Below are positions 33,453-42,435 of a DNA stretch of 64,000 bases, in pieces. This stretch comes from JBAYSY01 sp041675885 (lineage in GTDB: Bacteria; Pseudomonadota; Alphaproteobacteria; Rhodobacterales; Rhodobacteraceae): assembly GCA_041675885.1 (NCBI GenBank), contig JBAYSY010000003.1, positions 55,458-119,457 on the forward strand, written 5' to 3'. Below the pieces are notes generated by a model. That model did no database searches and had not been told where the DNA came from. It saw nothing but the letters and a program-made list of their open reading frames with translations. The stretch's first letter is position 1, and every line of letters starts with the position of its first letter. A program made the translations under genes and the position numbers.

Positions 33453-33495
33453 TCCGGCTGCGCAAGGGCAGGGGCGGGTGCGTGGCACCCGCCGG

Positions 33496-33520
33496 AAGCC
33501 GCCCTTTCGGGCGGCTTTTT
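33496..33520 (+). terminator. Intrinsic terminator after the cytochrome gene
   Basis: AAGCCGCCC (33496-33504) and GGGCGGCTT (33509-33517) form a perfect 9-bp stem over a TTTC loop, followed by a T run. It lies 44 bases after the stop and is a textbook rho-independent terminator. Confidence 0.9.
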
Positions 33521-33577
33521 CATGCCTGCGGGCCGGGCGGGCGCGGCTGCGGCGGATTTTCCTCACGCAATCGCAAC

Positions 33578-33607
33578 TTGCGGGTCCGGAGGTCGGGAAA
33601 CTAGCAT
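33578..33607 (+). promoter_or_regulatory. Promoter candidate for the yej operon
   Basis: TTGCGG (33578-33583), an 18-base spacer and TAGCAT (33602-33607), about 100 bases before yejA. Both hexamers deviate from consensus. Confidence 0.35.
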
Positions 33608-33709
33608 ATAGTCGCCGGGCGGTGGCGGGCAGGCGCGCCCGGCCCGGGGGCAAGCGCCCGATGAACGCAAACCCCGCACGCGGGCGGAGACGACAGGAGG
33701 ACGGGCCGG

Positions 33710-35659
33710 ATGCACAGGAAAGCCGCAGGCACAGGCGCAAGGGCGATCGCGGCGGATGCGCGGCGGCAGGGACCGGCCCCGGCGGTCATGGCTGGAGCCT
33801 TGACGGGAGCCATGGGGGCCGTGCTTGCCCTTGCGTTCGGGGCCGCGGCGGCATGGGGGGCGGGAGAGGGCGAGGGCGCAAACACCATCCGTGCCCACGG
33901 CATTTCCACCTTCGGCGATCTGGAATACCCGGCCGATTTCCCGCATCTGGCCTATGTGAACCCCGAGGCCCCCAAGGGCGGCGAGATTTCGGTCTGGACC
34001 TTCGGCGGCTTCGATTCGATGAACCCCTACACGATCCGGGGCCGGGCGGGCGCGCTGGCGTCGATCTTCTACGAATCCATCCTTGACGGCACCGCCGACG
34101 AACAGGGCGCCGCCTACTGCCTGCTGTGCGAAAGCATGGAATACCCCGAGGACCGTTCCTGGGTGATCTTCAACCTTCGGCCCGAGGCGCGGTTTTCCGA
34201 CGGAAGCCCGCTGACCGCCGAGGATGTCGTCTTCACCTACGAGACCTTCCGCGACAAGGGCCTGCCCGACTTCCGCGCCGTGCTGGGCCAGCAGGTCGAA
34301 AGCGCCGAGGTTCTGGACGAACTCCGGGTGCGCTTCACCTTCAAGGAAGGCTGGCCGACCCGCGATCTGCCCGCCATGATCGGCGGGCTGCCGGTGTTCT
34401 CGAAGGCGCATTACGAGGAGAACGGGCGCGATCTGGAAGAAGGGTCGATGCAGCCCTTCCTCGGTTCAGGCCCCTATATCCTGGGACGGGCCAATGTCGG
34501 GCAGACGCTGGTCTACTGGCGCAACCCCGACTATTGGGGCTGGCACCTGCCAATCATGCAGGGGCGGGCGAATTTCGACGCGATCCGGGTGGAATACTAC
34601 GCCGATTACAACGCCGCCTTCGAAGGCTTCAAGGGAGGCAGCTACACCTTTCGCGACGAGGCGTCGTCGATCATCTGGGCGACGGGCTACGACTTTCCCG
34701 CCGTGACCGAGGGCCATGTGGTGCGTGCCGAACTGCCGAACGGCAACCTTGCCACCGGCCAGGCCTTCGTGCTGAACCTGCGCCGCCCGCAGTTGCAGGA
34801 TCCGCGCGTGCGCGAGGCGATCGGGCTGATGTTCAACTTCGAATGGTCGAACGAAACCCTGTTCTACGGGCTTTACGCCCGCACCACCTCGCTTTGGGAA
34901 AACAGCGAGTTGGCGGCAACCGGCCTGCCCACGCCCGAGGAACTGGCGATCCTGGAGCCGCTGGCCGGGCTGCTGCCGCCGGGCGTGCTGGACGAACCGG
35001 CGGTCGGGGCCTCCGAATCATCGGCCACGCGCCAGCTCGACCGCGGCAACCTGCGCCGGGCCTCGGCGCTGCTGGACGAGGCGGGCTGGCCGGTGGGCGG
35101 CGACGGGCTGCGGCGCAACGCCGCCGGGCAGACGCTGCGGCTCGAATTCCTCAACGACAGCCAGACCTTCGACCGGGTGATCAACCCCTATGTCGAGAAC
35201 CTGCGCCGCGCGGGCATCGACGCGATCCACACCCGCGTCGATCATGCCCAGTCGGTGAACCGCGAACGCGCCTATGATTTCGACATCACCACGGCGCAAC
35301 TGCCGATGTCCTTCCTGCCGGGGTCGGCGCTGATGCAGTTCTTCGGCTCGGAAACCGCCGATATCTCGACCCGCAACCTGATGGGGCTGCGCTCCGAGGC
35401 GGTGGACCGGCTGATCGAGATCGTGCTGGCCGCCGAAACCCGCGAAGAGATGACCCACGCCACCCGCGCACTCGACCGGGTGCTGCGCGCCTATCATTTC
35501 CGCGTGCCGCAATGGTTCAAGGCCACCCATACCGTCGCCTATTACGACATGTACGAATATCCCGACCCGCTGCCCCCCTATGCCCGTGGAGAGCTTGATT
35601 TCTGGTGGTATAACGCCGAAAAGGGCGCGGCGCTGAGGGCCGCGGGCGCGTTGCGATAG
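33710..35659 (+). CDS. yejA: Extracellular solute-binding protein of a YejABEF-type importer
   Basis: A 649-residue periplasmic binding protein of ABC transporter family 5 (SBP_bac_5). AGGAGG nine bases upstream fixes the ATG at 33710. A long N-terminal region ends with a hydrophobic signal segment (AVMAGALTGAMGAVLALAFGAAAAWG) before the mature protein. The mature part begins with HGISTFGDLEYPADFPHLAYVNPEAPKGG, which is characteristic of YejA, and DGSPLTAEDVVFTYETFRDKG is the family signature. YejA-type proteins capture oligopeptides, including microcin C in E. coli. yejB, yejE and yejF follow in order, 30 bases away, so this is the first gene of the operon. Confidence 0.93.
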   Translation: MHRKAAGTGARAIAADARRQGPAPAVMAGALTGAMGAVLALAFGAAAAWGAGEGEGANTIRAHGISTFGDLEYPADFPHLAYVNPEAPKGGEISVWTFGGFDSMNPYTIRGRAGALASIFYESILDGTADEQGAAYCLLCESMEYPEDRSWVIFNLRPEARFSDGSPLTAEDVVFTYETFRDKGLPDFRAVLGQQVESAEVLDELRVRFTFKEGWPTRDLPAMIGGLPVFSKAHYEENGRDLEEGSMQPFLGSGPYILGRANVGQTLVYWRNPDYWGWHLPIMQGRANFDAIRVEYYADYNAAFEGFKGGSYTFRDEASSIIWATGYDFPAVTEGHVVRAELPNGNLATGQAFVLNLRRPQLQDPRVREAIGLMFNFEWSNETLFYGLYARTTSLWENSELAATGLPTPEELAILEPLAGLLPPGVLDEPAVGASESSATRQLDRGNLRRASALLDEAGWPVGGDGLRRNAAGQTLRLEFLNDSQTFDRVINPYVENLRRAGIDAIHTRVDHAQSVNRERAYDFDITTAQLPMSFLPGSALMQFFGSETADISTRNLMGLRSEAVDRLIEIVLAAETREEMTHATRALDRVLRAYHFRVPQWFKATHTVAYYDMYEYPDPLPPYARGELDFWWYNAEKGAALRAAGALR

Positions 35660-35689
35660 CATGATGGATGATGGGGGCGGAACCGCCGC

Positions 35690-36769
35690 ATGACTGCCTA
35701 TATCCTCCGCCGGTTGTTGCTGATCGTTCCGACGCTGATCGGGATCATGGTCATCAATTTCACCCTGACCCAGTTTGTGCCCGGCGGCCCGGTCGAACAG
35801 ATCATCGCCCGGATGGAAGGCGCGGGTGACGTGTTCCAGAACATCGCCGGCGGCGGCGATGCCGGGATGCAGGCGATGGGCGACGACCGCTACCTCGGCG
35901 GCCGGGGCCTGCCGGCCGAGTTCATCGAGGAGCTGGAACGCCAGTTCGGTTTCGACAAGCCGCCGCTGGAACGGTTCCTGACGATGCTGTGGAACTATGC
36001 CCGCTTCGACTTCGGCGAAAGCTATTTCCGCTCGATCTCGGTGATCGACCTCGTGATCGAGAAGATGCCGGTGTCGATCACGCTCGGGCTGTGGTCCACG
36101 CTGATCGCCTATCTGGTGTCGATCCCGCTCGGCATCCGCAAGGCGGTGAAGGACGGCACGCCCTTCGACACATGGACATCGGGGGCGGTGATCGTCGGCT
36201 ATGCGATCCCAGGCTTCCTGTTTGCGATCCTGCTTCTGGTGCTGTTCGCCGGGGGGTCATACTGGCGGATATTCCCGCTGCGGGGGCTGACATCCGACAA
36301 TTTCGCCGACCTGTCGCTGATGGGGAAGATCCTCGATTACCTGTGGCACATCACCCTGCCGGTGCTGGCCTCGACCATCTCGGCCTTCGCCACGCTGACG
36401 CTCTTGACCAAGAACAGCTTTCTCGACGAGATCCGCAAGCAATACGTGATGACCGCCCGCGCCAAGGGGCTGGCCGAGAACCGCGTCCTTTACGGCCATG
36501 TGTTCCGCAACGCCATGCTGATCGTCGTCGCCGGGTTCCCCGCGGTGTTCGTGAGCGTGTTCTTCGGCGGCTCACTGATCATCGAGACCATCTTCTCGCT
36601 CGACGGGCTCGGGCGGCTGGGGTTCGAGGCGGCGGTGGCGCGCGATTATCCGGTGATCTTCGGCACGCTTTACGTCTTCGGGCTGATGGGGCTGATCGTC
36701 GGCATCCTGTCGGACCTGATGTATGTCTGGATCGACCCGAGGATCGACTTCGAGACACGGGAGACCTGA
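35690..36769 (+). CDS. yejB: Peptide ABC transporter permease YejB
   Basis: A 359-residue inner-membrane permease. It begins MTAYILRRLLLIVPTLIGIMVINF, the usual DppB/OppB-type first span, and continues VPGGPVEQIIARMEG with an insert typical of YejB. The BPD_transp_1 domain fills the second half: five further hydrophobic spans and the ATPase-coupling loop with the EAA-like segment ARAKGLAENRVLYGHVFRNAML. With YejE it forms the membrane channel of the importer. YejE follows after five bases. Confidence 0.95.
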   Translation: MTAYILRRLLLIVPTLIGIMVINFTLTQFVPGGPVEQIIARMEGAGDVFQNIAGGGDAGMQAMGDDRYLGGRGLPAEFIEELERQFGFDKPPLERFLTMLWNYARFDFGESYFRSISVIDLVIEKMPVSITLGLWSTLIAYLVSIPLGIRKAVKDGTPFDTWTSGAVIVGYAIPGFLFAILLLVLFAGGSYWRIFPLRGLTSDNFADLSLMGKILDYLWHITLPVLASTISAFATLTLLTKNSFLDEIRKQYVMTARAKGLAENRVLYGHVFRNAMLIVVAGFPAVFVSVFFGGSLIIETIFSLDGLGRLGFEAAVARDYPVIFGTLYVFGLMGLIVGILSDLMYVWIDPRIDFETRET

Positions 36770-36774
36770 CCCTG

Positions 36775-37884
36775 ATGGCGCTCTCCCCGCTCAACCAGCG
36801 CCGCTGGCGCAACTTCAAGGCCAACCGCCGGGCCTTCTGGTCGCTGATCATCTTCTCAGTGCTGTTCGGCCTGTCGCTGTTCGCCGAGTTCATCGCCAAC
36901 GACCGGCCGCTGCTGGTGAAATACCAGGGCGAATACTACACTCCGATCCTGAGCTTCTACCCCGAAACCGCCTTCGGCGGCGACTTCCAGACCGAGGCCG
37001 TCTACCGCGACCCCGAGGTGCAATGCCTGATCCGCTCGGGCGGCATCGAGGACTGCCTCGACGACCCCGAGGGCGTGTTCGCGGAACTGGAGGAAACCGG
37101 CATGGTCGCCGGGCAGGCAGTGGAGCCGGGCTGGATGGTCTGGCCGCTGATTCCCTATTCCTACCGCACGGTGAACGACATCGGCACCGCCGCGCCCTCG
37201 GCCCCCGACGCGCGGCACTGGCTGGGCACCGACGACACCGCGCGCGACGTGCTGGCCCGGGTGATCTACGGTTTCCGGCTGTCGGTGGCCTTCGCGCTGA
37301 TCGTGACCGTCACCACCTCGGTGATCGGCATCGCGGCGGGCGCGGTGCAGGGCTATTTCGGCGGGCTTCTGGACCTGCTGTTCCAGCGGGTGATCGAACT
37401 GTGGGGATCGACGCCCACGCTCTACGTGATCATCATCGTCGCTGCGATCTGGCAGATGGATTTCTGGCTATTGGTCGTACTGATGACGATATTCGGCTGG
37501 ACCGCGCTTGTCGGCGTGGTCAGGGCCGAATTCCTGCGGGCGCGGAATTTCGAATACGTCCGCGCCGCCCGCGCCTTGGGCGTGTCGAACCCGGTGATCA
37601 TGTTCCGCCATGTGCTCCCGAACGCCATGGTCGCGACGCTCACGATGCTGCCGTTCATCATCACCGGCACCATCGCCGGGCTGGCCGCGCTCGACTTCCT
37701 CGGCTTCGGGCTCCAGTCCTCGTCGCCCTCGCTCGGGGAGCTTACCTTGCAGGCCAAGCAGAACCTTCAGGCGCCGTGGCTGGGTTTCACCGCCTTCTTC
37801 ACCTTCGCGATCATGCTGTCGCTCCTGGTGTTCATCTTCGAGGGCGTGCGCGATGCCTTCGACCCGCGAAAGACCTTCCGGTGA
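36775..37884 (+). CDS. yejE: Peptide ABC transporter permease YejE
   Basis: A 369-residue permease, the second channel subunit. The start MALSPLNQRRWRNFKANRRAFWSL is typical of YejE and DppC-like proteins, followed by a first span SLIIFSVLFGLSLFAEFIAN. A long periplasmic loop with DPEVQCLIRSGGIEDCLDDPEG carries two cysteines. HWLGTDDTARDVLARVIYGFRLS marks the start of the permease domain, and ARALGVSNPVIMFRHVLPNAM is the ATPase-coupling EAA loop. The stop codon overlaps the GTG start of yejF (GTGA). Confidence 0.95.
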   Translation: MALSPLNQRRWRNFKANRRAFWSLIIFSVLFGLSLFAEFIANDRPLLVKYQGEYYTPILSFYPETAFGGDFQTEAVYRDPEVQCLIRSGGIEDCLDDPEGVFAELEETGMVAGQAVEPGWMVWPLIPYSYRTVNDIGTAAPSAPDARHWLGTDDTARDVLARVIYGFRLSVAFALIVTVTTSVIGIAAGAVQGYFGGLLDLLFQRVIELWGSTPTLYVIIIVAAIWQMDFWLLVVLMTIFGWTALVGVVRAEFLRARNFEYVRAARALGVSNPVIMFRHVLPNAMVATLTMLPFIITGTIAGLAALDFLGFGLQSSSPSLGELTLQAKQNLQAPWLGFTAFFTFAIMLSLLVFIFEGVRDAFDPRKTFR

Positions 37885-39479
37885 GGGTGCTTGAGGTTCA
37901 GGACCTGACGGTCCGCTTCCGTCAGGACGGCCGCGTGACCGAGGCGGTCGCGGCGGCCTCGTTCCATGTCGCCAAGGGCGAGACGGTGGCGCTGGTCGGC
38001 GAATCCGGCTCGGGCAAGTCGGTCACGGCACTTTCCACCGTGGGCCTTCTGCCCGACAGCGCCGAGGTCACCGGATCGGTGCGCTATCTGGGGCAGGAGA
38101 TGGTGGGGGCAAGCCCCGCGACCCTGCGCAGGATGCGCGGCAACGACATCAGCTTCATCTTTCAGGAGCCGATGACCTCGCTCAACCCCTTGCACACCAT
38201 CGAGAAGCAGATCGGTGAAAGTCTCGCGCTGCATCAGGGGATCGCGGGCGAGAAGGCGCGGGGGCGGATACTGGAACTCTTGGAGAAGGTCGGCATCCGC
38301 GAGGCCGAAAGCCGGCTCGGCGCCTATCCGCACCAGCTTTCCGGCGGCCAGCGCCAGCGGGTGATGATCGCCATGGCGCTGGCGAACGACCCCGACCTGC
38401 TGATTGCGGACGAGCCCACCACCGCGCTCGATGTGACCATTCAGGCGCAGATCCTCGACCTGCTCGCGGACCTCAAGCGGCGCGAGGGGCTGAGCCTGCT
38501 GTTCATCACCCACGACCTGGGCATCGTGCGGCGGATCGCGGATCGGGTTTGCGTCATGCAGGGCGGAAGGATCGTCGAGCAGGGTCCGACCGCGCAGGTG
38601 TTCGCGGACCCGCAGAACCCCTACACCCGCAAACTGCTGGCGGCCGAACCGAAGGGCACCCCCGACCCGGTGCCCAAGGGCGCCGAGGAGGTGGTGCGCA
38701 CCGATGCGCTGCGCGTCTGGTTCCCGATCACCCGGGGCTTCCTGCGCCGCACCGTGGGGCACGTCAAGGCGGTGAACGCCGCCACCGTCTCGGTCCGGGC
38801 GGGCGAGACCATGGGGATCGTCGGCGAAAGCGGGTCGGGCAAGACCACGCTCGCGCTGGGGATCATGCGGCTGATCTCCTCCGAAGGGCCGGTGGTGTTC
38901 ATGGGCCGGAACGTGCAGGGCTGGTCCTCGCGCCAGTTGCGCGGGCTGCGGCGCGAGATGCAGATCGTGTTCCAGGATCCCTACGGCAGCCTCAGCCCCC
39001 GCATGACCATCGAGCAGATCATCAGCGAGGGGCTCTGGGTCCATGGTACGGAACCCGGCCGCAAGCCGCGCGAGATGGTGGCCGGGATCATGACCGAAGT
39101 GGGCCTCGACCCGGCCATGATGGGCCGCTACCCGCATGAGTTCTCGGGCGGCCAGCGCCAGCGGATCGCGATTGCAAGGGCGATGATCCTGCGGCCGCGG
39201 CTCTTGGTGCTCGATGAGCCCACTTCGGCGCTCGACATGACGGTGCAGGTGCAGATCGTCGATCTGTTGCGCGAGCTTCAGCGCAAATGGGGGCTGGCCT
39301 ATCTGTTCATCAGCCACGATCTGCGGGTGGTGCGGGCGCTGGCGCACAAGGTGATCGTGATGAAGGCGGGCGATGTGGTGGAGCAGGGCCCGGCCGAACA
39401 GGTGTTCGACGCCCCGGCGACCGACTACACCCGCGAGTTGATGGCCGCCGCCTTCGAGAAACGCACGGGAACAGGCTGA
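37881..39479 (+). CDS. yejF: Peptide ABC transporter ATPase with two nucleotide-binding domains (YejF)
   Basis: A 532-residue double ABC ATPase. Domain 1 has Walker A GESGSGKS near residue 40, signature LSGGQRQRVMIAMAL near 152 and Walker B LLIADEPTTALD. Domain 2 has Walker A GESGSGKT near 316, signature FSGGQRQRIAIARAM near 420 and Walker B LLVLDEPTSALD. Both halves also carry the oligopeptide-type C-terminal segments, for example QNPYTRKLLAAEPKG. Both sites look catalytically intact. The start is GTG at 37881, overlapping the yejE stop by four bases, with a second in-frame GTG two codons later as alternative. It powers the YejBE channel. Confidence 0.95.
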   Translation: MRVLEVQDLTVRFRQDGRVTEAVAAASFHVAKGETVALVGESGSGKSVTALSTVGLLPDSAEVTGSVRYLGQEMVGASPATLRRMRGNDISFIFQEPMTSLNPLHTIEKQIGESLALHQGIAGEKARGRILELLEKVGIREAESRLGAYPHQLSGGQRQRVMIAMALANDPDLLIADEPTTALDVTIQAQILDLLADLKRREGLSLLFITHDLGIVRRIADRVCVMQGGRIVEQGPTAQVFADPQNPYTRKLLAAEPKGTPDPVPKGAEEVVRTDALRVWFPITRGFLRRTVGHVKAVNAATVSVRAGETMGIVGESGSGKTTLALGIMRLISSEGPVVFMGRNVQGWSSRQLRGLRREMQIVFQDPYGSLSPRMTIEQIISEGLWVHGTEPGRKPREMVAGIMTEVGLDPAMMGRYPHEFSGGQRQRIAIARAMILRPRLLVLDEPTSALDMTVQVQIVDLLRELQRKWGLAYLFISHDLRVVRALAHKVIVMKAGDVVEQGPAEQVFDAPATDYTRELMAAAFEKRTGTG

Positions 39480-39501
39480 CCGGCCCGGGCGGGGGGATTG
39501 C

Positions 39502-40734
39502 ATGAAGATATTGTTCGTCCACCAGAATTTCCCCGGCCAGTTCCTGCACCTCGCCCCCGAGCTTGCCCGGCGCGGCCATGAATGTCTCGCGCTCACGGCC
39601 GAGGGCAACCGGCGCGGCTCCACCGTCCGGACCCTGCGTTACCGTCACGACGCCCCGTCCCCCGACTCGGCGGCCTGCCGTCAGGGCCGGACATATGTCG
39701 AGATGACCGACCGCGGCATCAGCGTGGCCCGTGCCGCGGCGGTGCTGCGCGACCGGCACGGGTTCGTGCCCGACGTGATCTTCGGCCATTCCGGCTGGGG
39801 CGAGACGCTGTTCCTGCGCGAGGTCTGGCCCGAGGCGCGGCAGATCATCTATGCCGAATTCTACTACGGCGCGCGGGGCCGTGACACCGGCTTCGACCCC
39901 GAGTTCAGCACCCCCACGCTCGATCAGGCAATGCTGACCGTGACCCGCACCGGGCATCTGGGGCTGGCGATGTTGCAGGCCGATGCGGCGCTGGCCCCGA
40001 CCCGCTGGCAGGCAGGCACCTTTCCCGCCGCGCTGCAACCGATGATCGAGGTGATCCACGACGGGGTGGACACCGGCCTCCTGGCCCCCGACCCGGCGGC
40101 CACGCTGACCCTGCCCGGCGGCCGGGTGCTGCGGGCGGGCGAGGAGGTGCTGAGCTTCGTCAACCGCAACCTCGAACCTTACCGTGGCTACCACATCTTC
40201 ATGCGCGCGCTGCCCGAAGTGCTGGCCGCCCGGCCCGAGGCGCAGGTGGTGATCGTCGGCGGCGACGAGGTGAGCTACGGCACCGCGCCCCCGGGCGGGC
40301 AGAGCTGGAAGCAGCGCATCCTCGACGAGGTGAAGGACCGGATCGACCCGGCCCGCGTGCATTTCACCGGCCGCCTGCCCTATGCGGATTTCGTGCGGCT
40401 GCTACAGGTGACGCGGGTCCACGCCTACCTGACCTATCCCTTCGTGCTGTCGTGGTCGATGATCGAGGCGATGGCGGCGGGCGCCCATGTGGTCGCCTCG
40501 CGCACCGCCCCGGTCGATGAGGTGATCCGCGACGGCGAAAACGGGACGCTGGTGGATTTCTTCGACGTGCCGGGCTGGTCGGCGGCACTGATCGCGGCGC
40601 TGGCCGACTCCGCCCGCTTCGACCCGCTGCGCCGGGCTGCGCGGGAAACCGCGGTCGGGCAATACGACCAGCGCACCGTCTGCCTGCCGCGACTGGTCGA
40701 ATTCGTCGAACGCCTCGGCGCTTCGGGCCGCTGA
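39502..40734 (+). CDS. Family 4-type glycosyltransferase
   Basis: A 410-residue glycosyltransferase with two Rossmann-like halves (GT-B fold). It begins MKILFVHQNFPGQFLHLAPELARRGHE. The C-terminal half has VLSFVNRNLEPYRGYHIFMRALPEVLAARPEAQVVIVGGD and the donor-binding region LSWSMIEAMAAGAHVVASRTAPVDEVIRDGENG, in which the Glu of MIEAMA corresponds to the GT4 ExxxxxxxE site. The acceptor and sugar are unknown; relatives act on surface polysaccharides or lipids. It follows yejF after 22 bases on the same strand, so it may share the transport operon mRNA, an unusual partner. A repeat-built hairpin region at 40866-40980 separates it from hemN. Confidence 0.87.
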   Translation: MKILFVHQNFPGQFLHLAPELARRGHECLALTAEGNRRGSTVRTLRYRHDAPSPDSAACRQGRTYVEMTDRGISVARAAAVLRDRHGFVPDVIFGHSGWGETLFLREVWPEARQIIYAEFYYGARGRDTGFDPEFSTPTLDQAMLTVTRTGHLGLAMLQADAALAPTRWQAGTFPAALQPMIEVIHDGVDTGLLAPDPAATLTLPGGRVLRAGEEVLSFVNRNLEPYRGYHIFMRALPEVLAARPEAQVVIVGGDEVSYGTAPPGGQSWKQRILDEVKDRIDPARVHFTGRLPYADFVRLLQVTRVHAYLTYPFVLSWSMIEAMAAGAHVVASRTAPVDEVIRDGENGTLVDFFDVPGWSAALIAALADSARFDPLRRAARETAVGQYDQRTVCLPRLVEFVERLGASGR

Positions 40735-40865
40735 GCCCCGGCGGGGAGCCTCCCACCCCCTTATGGCGCGGCTCGCCGCGCGACAAGGCGTTGGGCCCGG
40801 CGCCGCGCTTGCGCGCGGCGATCCGGGGCGGCTGGAACCTTCCGTCGGCACGTTCCCGGGACGCT

Positions 40866-40980
40866 GCCTCCGGCGGGGATATTTTCGGACAGAAGAAGAT
40901 CAAAACTCCTGATGATCTTCATCTTGCCGGAAATACTCTCGGGGGGTGAATTGCGAAGCAAGAGGGGGCAGACAGCCCCC
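40866..40980. repeat. Inverted pair of the CTTCATCTTGCC repeat plus GGGGGC hairpin
   Basis: GCCTCCGGCGGGGATATTTT and CGGACAGAAGAAGATCA (40866-40902) face CTTCATCTTGCCGGAAATAC and TCTCGGGGGG (40918-40947). A separate hairpin GGGGGC-AGACA-GCCCCC follows at 40964-40980, also present after the copy at 61460. The block sits between two convergent genes and may end transcription from both. The bases from 40735 to 40865 before it are GC-rich and show no gene. Confidence 0.6.
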
Positions 40981-41017
40981 CTTTCTCCCTCTCTCCGCCC
41001 GTGCTGCCCGCCGGGGG

Positions 41018-42373
41018 TCAGACCGCGCTGCTGTGGCCCGCCTTCGACAGGTCGTAGGCGTCGAAGGCGCGGGCGATCATGCGGGTCAGCGGCCGGGCCC
41101 GGGGCGGAATCGCCAGCCCTTCGGGGCCGGGGACCGTCATGCCGGGGAAGCGGCCGGTCGCCACGGCGAACATCTCATCGAGCCGCGCCTCGCTTACCGC
41201 GAAGCGTTCCAGCAGTTCGCCCCGGCTTACCCGGAAGTCGCACATCAGCGCCTCGATGATCCGCGCCCTGAGCAGGTCTTCGCCGCCGAAGACATGGCCG
41301 CGTACGGTGGCGAAGCGGCCTTCGCGCACCGCGCGGGTGTAATCGGCGGTGCCGGGGGCGTTCTGGGCATAGCCCTGCGGAAAGCGCGAGATCGACGAGG
41401 CGCCGAGCCCGACCAGCACCGGGGCCTGATCGTCGGTATAGCCCTGGAAGTTGCGCCGCAGCACGCCGCCGCGCCGGGCCCGGGCCAGACCGTCTTCGGG
41501 CCGGGCGAAGTGGTCGATGCCGATTTCCTCGTAGCCGTCCCAGACGAACAGCCGCCGGGCGGTGTCGAACAGTTTCAGCCGTTCCTCGGGGCTGGGGATC
41601 GCGTCCGAGGGGATCAGCTGCTGGCGCCGTGACATCCAGGGCACATGCGCGTAGCCGTAAAGCGCCACCCGGTCGGGGTTCAGCGTCAAGAGCTTCTGCA
41701 CCGACTGCACGATGCGTTCCTGTGTCTGGTGCGGCAGGCCGTAGAGGATATCGGCGTTCAGGCTTTCCACCCCGCGTTCGCGGATCGCGTCGGCGGCGGC
41801 CTTCGTTTCCTCGTAGCTCTGTTCGCGGCCGATGCATTTCTGGATCATCGGGTCGAAATCCTGCACCCCGATCGAGGCGCGGGTCATTCCCGCCGCGGCA
41901 AGCGCGTCGAGCCGGGGTCCGTCGATCTCGTTCGGGTCGATCTCGACCGAGAACTCGCCCGCGTCATCAAGCGGCACGGTCTCGAACACCGTATCCGCGA
42001 GGTCGCGGATCATGTCGGGGGCCAGCAGCGTCGGCGTGCCGCCGCCCCAGTGCAGCCGCGACAGCCGCACCCCGGGCGCGAGCCGGGAACGCAGGAGACC
42101 GAGTTCGGCCTTCAGCGTCTCGACATAGGCGCGCACCGGCGCGTCGGAACTGGTGCCCTGCGTCCGGCAGGCGCAGAACCAGCACAGCCGACGGCAGAAC
42201 GGCACATGAAGATAAAGCGATATCGTCGAACCGGCCGGGATCTCCGACAGCCAGCCTTCGAATCGGGCGGGATCCACCGAAGCGCCGAAATGCGGTGCGG
42301 TGGGGTAGCTCGTATAACGCGGTACGCGCGCGTCAAAGAGTCCGAGCCGGGCGAATTGCGATTCCGTGTCCAT
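41018..42373 (-). CDS. hemN: Oxygen-independent coproporphyrinogen III oxidase
   Basis: A 451-residue radical-SAM enzyme that converts coproporphyrinogen III to protoporphyrinogen IX without oxygen, for haem and bacteriochlorophyll synthesis. The cluster motif is YLHVPFCRRLCWFC (Cys60, Cys64, Cys67) and WGGGTPTLL, DPNEIDGPRL and SIGVQDFDPMIQKCIGREQ follow as in HemN. The C-terminal HemN domain includes GLGASSISRFPQGYAQN. VPRYTSYPTAPHFG is the family N terminus. An FNR box lies at 42408-42421, centred 41.5 bases from the A of the chosen start, and a -10-like GATATT lies between, so the gene should be induced at low oxygen by FnrL. Confidence 0.96.
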   Translation of the reverse strand: MDTESQFARLGLFDARVPRYTSYPTAPHFGASVDPARFEGWLSEIPAGSTISLYLHVPFCRRLCWFCACRTQGTSSDAPVRAYVETLKAELGLLRSRLAPGVRLSRLHWGGGTPTLLAPDMIRDLADTVFETVPLDDAGEFSVEIDPNEIDGPRLDALAAAGMTRASIGVQDFDPMIQKCIGREQSYEETKAAADAIRERGVESLNADILYGLPHQTQERIVQSVQKLLTLNPDRVALYGYAHVPWMSRRQQLIPSDAIPSPEERLKLFDTARRLFVWDGYEEIGIDHFARPEDGLARARRGGVLRRNFQGYTDDQAPVLVGLGASSISRFPQGYAQNAPGTADYTRAVREGRFATVRGHVFGGEDLLRARIIEALMCDFRVSRGELLERFAVSEARLDEMFAVATGRFPGMTVPGPEGLAIPPRARPLTRMIARAFDAYDLSKAGHSSAV

Positions 42374-42379
42374 TCCGGT

Positions 42380-42385
42380 AATATC
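42380..42385 (-). promoter_or_regulatory. hemN -10 element candidate
   Basis: GATATT on the reverse strand (42385-42380), 29.5 to 34.5 bases from the centre of the FNR box and seven bases from the hemN ATG. This is where a -10 should sit in a class II FNR-activated promoter. Confidence 0.45.
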
Positions 42386-42407
42386 GCCGTAGCGACAGGC
42401 GTTGGCC

Positions 42408-42421
42408 TTGACGCAGATCAA
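42408..42421. promoter_or_regulatory. FNR box between hemN and fnrL
   Basis: TTGACGCAGATCAA matches the FNR consensus TTGAY-N4-RTCAA exactly. It is shared by the divergent hemN and fnrL genes. Its centre is 41.5 bases from the hemN start codon and 21.5 bases before the fnrL start codon, so it may activate hemN and repress fnrL. Confidence 0.9.
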
Positions 42422-42435
42422 GTGTAACAAGCCGG

